DNA of 48,180 nucleotides from assembly GCF_007827555.1 (NCBI RefSeq), contig NZ_VISS01000036.1, forward strand, positions 1 to 48,180, read 5' to 3'. Within the stretch, counting starts at the first letter, position 1, and each line of letters opens with the position of its first letter. A program made the translations under genes and the position numbers. This document shows positions 43,024 to 48,180 of this stretch, in pieces. The notes under the pieces are model-generated. The model made no database searches. It was not told the DNA's origin and was given only the letters and a program-made list of their open reading frames with translations. The DNA comes from Aeribacillus composti (lineage in GTDB: Bacteria > Bacillota > Bacilli > Bacillales > Aeribacillaceae).

Positions 43024-44259
43024 TTGAATCTTAAACGTGAGCGTTATGAAGTAGTGGATGTGGTGCGGGGGGCTGCGATATTTGGCATTTTACTTGTGAA
43101 TATGGCGCATTTCAGCTATCCAGATGTATATTTATACCAAATAGGCAGCGAAAATTTTTTTACTGAAACATGGAGAACATGGGATTTTCTAACGAAAAAT
43201 ATTTTGGAAATATTTGTACAAATGAAGTTTATTACAATGTTCTCATTATTGTTCGGATTTGGAATCATCATCATGGAGGAACGGGCTTTAGGAAACGGCA
43301 GGAACTTTGTTTCTATATATATACGCAGACTGGTGGTGCTTTTTGTATTTGGACTAATTCATTCATTTTTCATCTGGGATGGAGACATTTTAATGGATTA
43401 TGCTGTGCTGGGGTTTCTTCTCCTTTTTTTCCGGAAGTGTTCCTGGAAAACCCTTTTGGTATGGACTGTATGTTTATTTAGTTTATATTTGCTCCTTATT
43501 GGTTTGATGACGGCTGTATCCAATGGTGAGGATGCTTTAGTCCAAAAAAGAGAGCAGGCTGCCTTACTGGAAGAGGAGGCAAGAAACGCAATCCATTCAT
43601 ATCAAAACGGAAGTTTTACTGATATTTTCCATCAGCGTATTCATGATCGGCTTTTTTACATGTCTATGTCTGGCATGTGGCCTTTTCAACCGCTTGTCTA
43701 TATAATAAACATGCTCCCATATATCAGCATGTTTTTAGTTGGCATGATATTTGCGAAACAAAAGCTTTTTCAAGAACCGGAGAAGCATCGAAGGTTATTA
43801 ACAGCCATCTGGTTTTTCGGGCTTATCATTGGGCTTCCGTTAAATATTTTTGCGGTCACCGCTAAAAATAGTTTTTACATGGTGTTCGGTGCACCATTTC
43901 TCATGTTGTTTTATGTGATCTCTCTCATATTTTTATATTTTCACCCAATCTGTCGGCAAATTGTTAAGAAGATTGCGCCTGTTGGACGCATGTCATTGAC
44001 AAATTACATCATGCAATCTGTTATTTGTACATATATTTTTTATCATTACGGATTGGGATTGTACGGTAAAGTATACCCCTTCGCCGGTTTTTGGCTTGCA
44101 CTCGCAATTTTTGCCGTGCAGCTTATCATCAGCCATATTTGGTTTAAATATTTTCAATTAGGGCCGTTGGAGTGGGTATGGAGAACAGCGATGTATTTCA
44201 AGCGCCAGCCTATTCGCATGAAAAAGGAAGTTTCGAAGCATAATAACAGATCAAGATGA
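43024..44259 (+). CDS. DUF418-family membrane protein
   Basis: A 411-aa integral membrane protein with about nine to ten hydrophobic segments. The N-terminal VVDVVRGAAIFGILLVNM block (DUF405 region) and the C-terminal GRMSLTNYIMQSVICTYIFY block (DUF418) define the YeiB/YxaH/YrkO-like family, which has no well-established function. TTG 43024 follows GGGGGT. The gene is divergent from thiT, and no terminator is seen before the next gene. Confidence 0.85.
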   Translation: MNLKRERYEVVDVVRGAAIFGILLVNMAHFSYPDVYLYQIGSENFFTETWRTWDFLTKNILEIFVQMKFITMFSLLFGFGIIIMEERALGNGRNFVSIYIRRLVVLFVFGLIHSFFIWDGDILMDYAVLGFLLLFFRKCSWKTLLVWTVCLFSLYLLLIGLMTAVSNGEDALVQKREQAALLEEEARNAIHSYQNGSFTDIFHQRIHDRLFYMSMSGMWPFQPLVYIINMLPYISMFLVGMIFAKQKLFQEPEKHRRLLTAIWFFGLIIGLPLNIFAVTAKNSFYMVFGAPFLMLFYVISLIFLYFHPICRQIVKKIAPVGRMSLTNYIMQSVICTYIFYHYGLGLYGKVYPFAGFWLALAIFAVQLIISHIWFKYFQLGPLEWVWRTAMYFKRQPIRMKKEVSKHNNRSR

Positions 44260-44362
44260 ATTGTAAAAATGTAGTTTCAAATCTCAGATTTTGAGTTTAT
44301 GATAGCTCTTTCTTTTTGAAAATAATTTATAGTATGATGGAACAAAGGAGTGTCTAGGCAAC

Positions 44363-44908
44363 ATGTTTCTACAAGCAATTTTTATTTTTTTGCTGCAATT
44401 ATTGTATGTACCAGTATTGACGATCCGAACTATTTTGTTAGTGAAAAATCAAACAAAGGCTGCTGCTGGTATAGGTTTGCTAGAAGCAGCGATTTATATT
44501 GTCGCTTTAGGAATAGTTTTTCAAGATTTATCTAATATTTACAATATTAGTGCATATATTATCGGTTTTGGTGCAGGGCTGTTGTTGGGCGGTGAACTGG
44601 AGAAAAAGCTGGCTTTTGGATATGTAACATACAATGTGAATTTAATGGATAAAAATTCCGGATTAGTCAAAAAATTGAGGGAGGCTGGTTTTGGGGTTAC
44701 GGTCTTTCAAGGAGAAGGAATGAATTCGATTAGGTATCGTTTGGAAGTTGTTGCCAAACGGTCTCGGGAGGAAGAATTTTTAAAACTTGTCAATGAAATA
44801 GAACCAAAAGCGTTTTTAAGCTCATATGAAATTCGTTCTTTTAAAGGCGGATATTTAACAAAAGCGATGAAAAAGCGGGTAAAGCGTTTAGAAAAAGAAC
44901 GAACATAA
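44363..44908 (+). CDS. UPF0316/DUF2179 membrane protein, YebE-like
   Basis: A 181-aa protein with three N-terminal membrane segments (about residues 3-22, 32-54 and 61-80) and a soluble C-terminal DUF2179 domain ([20 protein letters not shown]). These are the marks of the UPF0316 family, called YebE in Bacillus subtilis. The start ATG 44363 has GGAG 12 nt upstream, a little far. The DUF1992 gene follows after 21 nt, so they may be co-transcribed. The function is unknown, although DUF2179 domains are thought to bind small ligands. Confidence 0.85.
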   Translation: MFLQAIFIFLLQLLYVPVLTIRTILLVKNQTKAAAGIGLLEAAIYIVALGIVFQDLSNIYNISAYIIGFGAGLLLGGELEKKLAFGYVTYNVNLMDKNSGLVKKLREAGFGVTVFQGEGMNSIRYRLEVVAKRSREEEFLKLVNEIEPKAFLSSYEIRSFKGGYLTKAMKKRVKRLEKERT

Positions 44909-44929
44909 CGGTCGAAGGGAGGATGAAGC

Positions 44930-45301
44930 GTGGATATATTTGCACAAATTGCTGAGGATCGGATCAAAAAGGCATATGAAGAGGGAGAGTTTAAAGAACT
45001 TCCCGGGATGGGGAAGCCTCTCCCGCATGACGATTTGTCTGATATTCCGGAAGAACTCCGAATGGCTTATCGTCTTTTGAGAAACGCCGGTATGGTCGAT
45101 CAAGAAAATGACTTGAAAAAGGAACAATTAACTATTCAAGATTTACTAAAATGCTGTGAAGATGAAGCAGAAAGGAAAAAATTACAACAAAAGCTGTCGG
45201 AAAAACAATTAGCATTGGAACGAATCGTGAAGAAAAGGAATATATTCAACACATCTGCATCTCAATTTTATAAAGATAAAGTTTATAAAAAGCTTATTTG
45301 A
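44930..45301 (+). CDS. DUF1992 protein (DnaJ homologue subfamily C member 28-like, YhdN family)
   Basis: A 123-aa soluble protein whose N-terminal half carries the DUF1992 consensus: AEDRIKKAYEEGEFKELPGM, then GKPLPHDDLSDIPEELRMAY and LLRNAG. The C-terminal half is charged and coiled-coil-like. The family is widespread; it is named for the human DNAJC28 conserved region but has no J domain here. GTG 44930 follows GGGAGGATG. It ends in a bidirectional terminator at 45309-45345. Function unknown. Confidence 0.85.
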   Translation: MDIFAQIAEDRIKKAYEEGEFKELPGMGKPLPHDDLSDIPEELRMAYRLLRNAGMVDQENDLKKEQLTIQDLLKCCEDEAERKKLQQKLSEKQLALERIVKKRNIFNTSASQFYKDKVYKKLI

Positions 45302-45308
45302 CGTTTTC

Positions 45309-45345
45309 GAAAAAGAATGGTGCCTTTATTTTCGCCATTCTTTTA
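45309..45345. terminator. Bidirectional terminator between convergent genes
   Basis: AAAAGAATGG and CCATTCTTTT form a perfect 10-bp stem around a 14-nt loop with A/T tracts on both sides. Confidence 0.85.
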
Positions 45346-45525
45346 AATTTGCTGTTTTTTCAAGGCTTCTCTATGGAAGACATAATATAAAGCAAGATTG
45401 AAAAAGCCTAAGAAAATGACTATCACCGAAAGCGGAAGCTCCTTTGCAAAACCGACCAAAATTCCAGACAATAAACAGAAGAGAGCAACGAATAAATAAA
45501 AATATTTCATAAGTGTCACGACCAT
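45343..45525 (-). CDS. Small two-helix membrane protein with a cre element, function unknown
   Basis: A 60-aa protein with two hydrophobic segments (about residues 8-28 and 32-52) and a basic tail. ATG 45525 has GGGGG 8 nt upstream; a longer frame to 45573 would include the cre. A near-perfect cre palindrome at 45543-45560 lies between the promoter -10 region and the ribosome binding site, so CcpA probably represses it. It is convergent with the DUF1992 gene. Confidence 0.65.
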   Translation of the reverse strand: MVVTLMKYFYLFVALFCLLSGILVGFAKELPLSVIVIFLGFFNLALYYVFHREALKKQQI

Positions 45526-45542
45526 TTTTTTGACCCCCAAAC

Positions 45543-45560
45543 AAAGAAAACGTTTTCTTT
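45543..45560. promoter_or_regulatory. cre (CcpA) palindrome upstream of the small membrane protein
   Basis: AAAGAAAACGTTTTCTTT is an 18-bp perfect palindrome; its core matches the cre consensus at 13 of 14 positions. It lies just downstream of a TATAAT-like -10 on the minus strand, the usual roadblock or repression position. Confidence 0.7.
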
Positions 45561-45573
45561 TATTATAAATCAT

Positions 45574-46034
45574 TTGTCACAAAAACGAAACAAAAAATTC
45601 ACATTTTGTTCAAAAAATAGACACCGTTTTGACAAAAAGTTATTATACAAAAAGCAGCTTATACTGAATTTATAAAGCTGCTTTAAAGTAAAAACGATTT
45701 CTTCTGAAATCTGGCATCTAAACAACAAGGAGGTCTATCTTTATTTTTCTCCTGCAAAAGAAAAAAGAGAATGATGAAAATGGAGCGCGTACACGATTCG
45801 CCTGCTTTAGAATCCAAGCTAAACCTCTGATGGATGGCAGATTGGGCGGTTCCTAATGTGACTCGAACATCGTTTTGAGAAGCGTATAGAACCACATATA
45901 ACAAATCAACTGAAGCAAGCTGATGAGGACAGCAGCTGCGAGTTTTCACAACACTTCAACATCGCTAAGTTAAACACTTATTGCCGTCATTTGCACAAGC
46001 CCATTCGCAACGAGCAGCAGAAAGCTCAATTCAC
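45574..46034. other. Gene-free region with a minus-strand terminator-like hairpin
   Basis: A hairpin at 45651-45685 (AAAGCAGCTT with AAGCTGCTTT) continues on the minus strand into TTTTTG and may end transcription from yfkK or from an unseen small gene. A minus-strand frame at 45683-45949 has neither a ribosome binding site nor a known motif. I see nothing else here. Confidence 0.45.
45651..45685 (-). terminator. Terminator-like hairpin downstream of yfkK
   Basis: A 10-bp stem of AAAGCAGCTT and AAGCTGCTTT, followed on the minus strand by TTTTTG. Confidence 0.55.
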
Positions 46035-46265
46035 TTAAAGAGTGCTCTTTCGTAGGTTCCCCAATTCCTCTGCAATTGCTTGCATTTCGCTGGGGCTGAA
46101 AGTATTTTTTTTCATTACATGGTCATAAATTTCTTTTAGGTCTTCATACATATTTACATTAAAATGTGTTGGTTGAACTGCACTGATGTTGATCATATTC
46201 AATTTTTCTGTAATTTTTTTAATCATGTATTCCATATTTTCTGCTGATTTTTCACATAAATTCAA
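46035..46265 (-). CDS. yfkK: UPF0435/DUF1128 protein YfkK
   Basis: A 76-aa protein matching Bacillus YfkK in length and pattern (MIKKITEKLNMINISAVQP, then YEDLKEIYDHVMKKNTFSPS and MQAIAEELGNLR). The function is unknown. The start TTG 46265 follows GAGAGGATG. It is divergent from yfkJ, next to the same yfk genes that accompany it in Bacillus subtilis, which supports the assignment. Confidence 0.85.
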   Translation of the reverse strand: MNLCEKSAENMEYMIKKITEKLNMINISAVQPTHFNVNMYEDLKEIYDHVMKKNTFSPSEMQAIAEELGNLRKSTL

Positions 46266-46415
46266 TTGATTTCATCCTCTCGTTTTTTTATTTGTTTCAT
46301 TGTATCATGTATTATGAAAGATTGAATATTATGATCAAAAAAATTGATCTTTCCAAACTATTCTTTGCAGCTTATGAAAAAACGATTGAAGCAATGGTTT
46401 CAGGAGGTTTCAGCA

Positions 46416-46889
46416 ATGATAAAAGTACTTTTTGTTTGTTTAGGAAATATATGCCGTTCGCCAATGGCTGAGGCGGTTTTTCGTGATTTAGTTAAACGGG
46501 AAGGTTTGGAAGATAAAATTTTTGTCGATTCAGCGGGAACGGGAGGCTGGCATGTAGGAAGCCCGCCGCATAGAGGTACTCGAGAAATATTAGACCGTTA
46601 CCAAATTTCTTATGAAGGTTTAAAAGCACGTCAAATTCATAAGAATGATTTATCAGATTTTGATTATATTATTGCCATGGATGGAGAAAACTTAGGAAAT
46701 TTGCATCGGATGGCAGGATATAACAATACGGGTGAAATCAGTCGTTTAATGGATTTCGTACCAGATGCTGATATTTTGGACGTCCCTGATCCGTATTATA
46801 CTGGGAACTTTGAAGAGGTTTATGACATGGTTGTCAAAGGCTGCAAAGGGCTGCTCCAGAAGATCAAAGAAGAACACCATCTTTCGTAG
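46416..46889 (+). CDS. yfkJ: Low-molecular-weight protein tyrosine phosphatase YfkJ
   Basis: A 157-aa cytoplasmic phosphatase. The catalytic P-loop CLGNICRS covers residues 8-15 (Cys8 nucleophile, Arg14), and the general acid lies in VPDPYYTG near the C-terminus. It removes phosphate from protein tyrosine and, in Bacillus, belongs to the ethanol and general stress response. ATG 46416 follows AGGAGG; an upstream frame to 46344 lacks a site. It is followed after 16 nt by a YtxH-domain gene and then yfkH, so the three form an operon. Confidence 0.92.
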   Translation: MIKVLFVCLGNICRSPMAEAVFRDLVKREGLEDKIFVDSAGTGGWHVGSPPHRGTREILDRYQISYEGLKARQIHKNDLSDFDYIIAMDGENLGNLHRMAGYNNTGEISRLMDFVPDADILDVPDPYYTGNFEEVYDMVVKGCKGLLQKIKEEHHLS

Positions 46890-46905
46890 AAGAGGTGAAA
46901 GTCAA

Positions 46906-47229
46906 ATGAAATCGCAAAATAAATTGTTAAAAGGGCTGTTCATCGGAGCGATCGCAGGCGCAGCGCTTTCTTTATTGGATAAAAAAACAAGGGACGATGT
47001 AATCAGCAAAAGCAGATCAGCTTTTAGCAAAATCAAGCAGTGCGCAGAAAATCCGATGGAGATTGCTGATAAAACAAAGGAAAAAATGAACTCTGTCAAA
47101 AGAACAATCGAGCAAACAATCGAAGATATTGAATTTGTTTCTGAAAAAGTGAAAGAATTAAAAGAAACGACACCGAAAGTAATGGAAATAATGAAAGAAG
47201 CAAAAGAGAAATGGAAGGAGCGCCTTTGA
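46906..47229 (+). CDS. YtxH-domain membrane protein (YfkI-like)
   Basis: A 107-aa protein with one N-terminal glycine/alanine-rich membrane segment (GLFIGAIAGAALSLLD, about residues 9-24). A long amphipathic alpha-helical tail follows (SKIKQCAENPMEIADKTKEK and onward), the YtxH layout. Such proteins belong to the general stress regulon in Bacillus. ATG 46906 follows AGAGGTGAAAG. Its position between yfkJ and yfkH corresponds to yfkI in Bacillus subtilis, but sequence identity cannot be checked here. Confidence 0.8.
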   Translation: MKSQNKLLKGLFIGAIAGAALSLLDKKTRDDVISKSRSAFSKIKQCAENPMEIADKTKEKMNSVKRTIEQTIEDIEFVSEKVKELKETTPKVMEIMKEAKEKWKERL

Positions 47230-47258
47230 CAGAAACTAGTTTGAAATGAGGTGCCAAG

Positions 47259-48086
47259 ATGGATGACCACATCAACCTTCTTCAAATCGCTAAAGAGCTT
47301 TTTAAACGGTTTAAAGAAGATGAAATATCAAGTTTAGCTGCGGAGTTAGCCTACTTCTTTCTTTTGTCTCTTTTTCCATTCCTTATTTTTTTAATGAATC
47401 TCCTTGCATATTTGCCCCTCTCTTCAGATGTTGTTCTTGATTTTGTCGCACAATATGCACCGGGAAATACAATGAAATTGATCGAAAACAATGTGAGGCA
47501 TATTATTGAAACTCAAAATGTGACCCTTTTGTCGTTCGGAGTCATTGGAACAATTTGGTCCGCCTCAAATGGGATTAATGCGATTGTCAGAGCTTTTAAT
47601 AAAGCATATCAAGTGGAAGAAAACCGTCATTTCCTTGTAGCTCGCTTGATGTCTATTTTGTTGACTTTTGCCATGATTTTAGTCATTTTAGTTGCACTGC
47701 TGCTTCCGGTGTTTGGCAGAGAGATAGGCTTGTTTATATTTCGGGCGTTCGGATTTACAGAAGTGTTTTTAACGATATGGAATACGATAAGATGGTTATT
47801 AAGTGCTGTTATTTTGTGCATCGTTTTTACAGGACTGTATTTTATTGCGCCAAATAAACGGATGAAAATTTCTGAAGCATATCCAGGCGCTTTATTTGCT
47901 ACCGTTGGCTGGATTGTTGTTTCTCTTCTTTTTTCTTACTATGTCGGAAATTTTGGGAATTTCAGCGTGACATATGGAAGCCTCGGCGGGGTGATCATTC
48001 TTCTAATTTGGTTTTATCTTTCCGCGGTTATTATTATATTAGGCGGGGAGATCAATGCAATTTTATCAAAAGATTCCAATAATTAA
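47259..48086 (+). CDS. yfkH: YihY/virulence-factor-BrkB family membrane protein YfkH
   Basis: A 275-aa integral membrane protein with about six hydrophobic segments. The family pattern LAAELAYFFLLSLFPFLIFL lies near the N-terminus and IWSASNGINAIVRAFNKAYQ in the middle, matching the YihY (once called ribonuclease BN) family, whose role is not settled. ATG 47259 follows GAGGTGCC. It closes the yfkJ operon; no clear terminator is visible before the window ends. Confidence 0.88.
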   Translation: MDDHINLLQIAKELFKRFKEDEISSLAAELAYFFLLSLFPFLIFLMNLLAYLPLSSDVVLDFVAQYAPGNTMKLIENNVRHIIETQNVTLLSFGVIGTIWSASNGINAIVRAFNKAYQVEENRHFLVARLMSILLTFAMILVILVALLLPVFGREIGLFIFRAFGFTEVFLTIWNTIRWLLSAVILCIVFTGLYFIAPNKRMKISEAYPGALFATVGWIVVSLLFSYYVGNFGNFSVTYGSLGGVIILLIWFYLSAVIIILGGEINAILSKDSNN

Positions 48087-48180
48087 CTGTAGATGAGCAA
48101 AATCACTAACATAAATTTACATCGAAACAAAAAAGGAGACATGAACCCGATTCCTTGGTTAGAATAGATGTGCCAACAAA

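Noticed and set aside
45683-45949. 88-codon minus-strand frame downstream of yfkK
   Set aside because: No ribosome binding site and a composition unlike its neighbours; probably chance.

Overview
The window reads as a chromosomal segment of a low-GC Gram-positive bacterium of the family Bacillaceae. The reasons are strong AGGAGG-type ribosome binding sites, frequent TTG and GTG starts, intrinsic terminators, close matches to Bacillus gene sets (yclNOPQ, yfkKJ-YtxH-yfkH, katA with PerR boxes, glpP, thiT with a TPP riboswitch, the UPF0316 family), and CcpA-, Fur- and PerR-type operators. Two group IIC intron remnants, one of them closely resembling the kind known from Geobacillus, hint at a thermotolerant relative, but the sequence does not prove this. 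I see no rRNA, tRNA, CRISPR array, prophage or intact transposase.

Layout. 1-90 is one copy of a 90-bp repeat whose inverted partner lies at 34271-34360. 231-4545 is a polyamine import operon: an XRE-cupin regulator followed by potABCD. 4840-7170 holds a cysteine-rich-tailed membrane protein and an MFS transporter. 7621-9084 is katA with PerR-type sites. 9360-12936 is a heterodimeric ABC exporter with one degenerate ATP site. 12976-14515 carries a HAD phosphatase and a GNAT acetyltransferase. 14900-18665 is the Fur-type yclNOPQ siderophore importer. 18705-21250 is a small accessory islet: a group IIC intron remnant, a secreted papain-like enzyme and a lipoprotein.

21293-29213 contains a HemD-like protein and a long minus-strand locus, glpP - leader terminator - ugpB-ugpA-ugpE-ugpC - TIM-barrel protein - HAD phosphatase. 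This is a glycerol-3-phosphate-type import system probably controlled by GlpP antitermination. 29717-35682 contains an SsuBAC-like ABC importer, an HxlR regulator, a DUF4242 protein and an acyl-CoA-dehydrogenase-like flavoprotein. The last two share a duplicated promoter element and probably form one regulon. A second group IIC remnant follows, then a ribbon-helix-helix mini-gene coupled to an SPFH protein, a small membrane protein and a MocR regulator.

39757-42688 contains a nitrilase, a MenC/N-acylamino-acid-racemase family enzyme under a CcpA-like site, and thiT under a TPP riboswitch that appears to hide the ribosome binding site. 43024-48086 is mostly conserved Bacillus core: a DUF418 protein, UPF0316, DUF1992, a small membrane protein with a near-perfect cre, and yfkK, yfkJ, a YtxH protein and yfkH.

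Transcription units are mostly compact, with 4-20 nt overlaps inside transporter operons and clear terminators between convergent units. The least explained parts are the HxlR/DUF4242/flavoprotein module, the GlpP-ugp operon with its two extra enzymes, the papain-like/lipoprotein pair, and several decayed gene fragments in the longer gaps.
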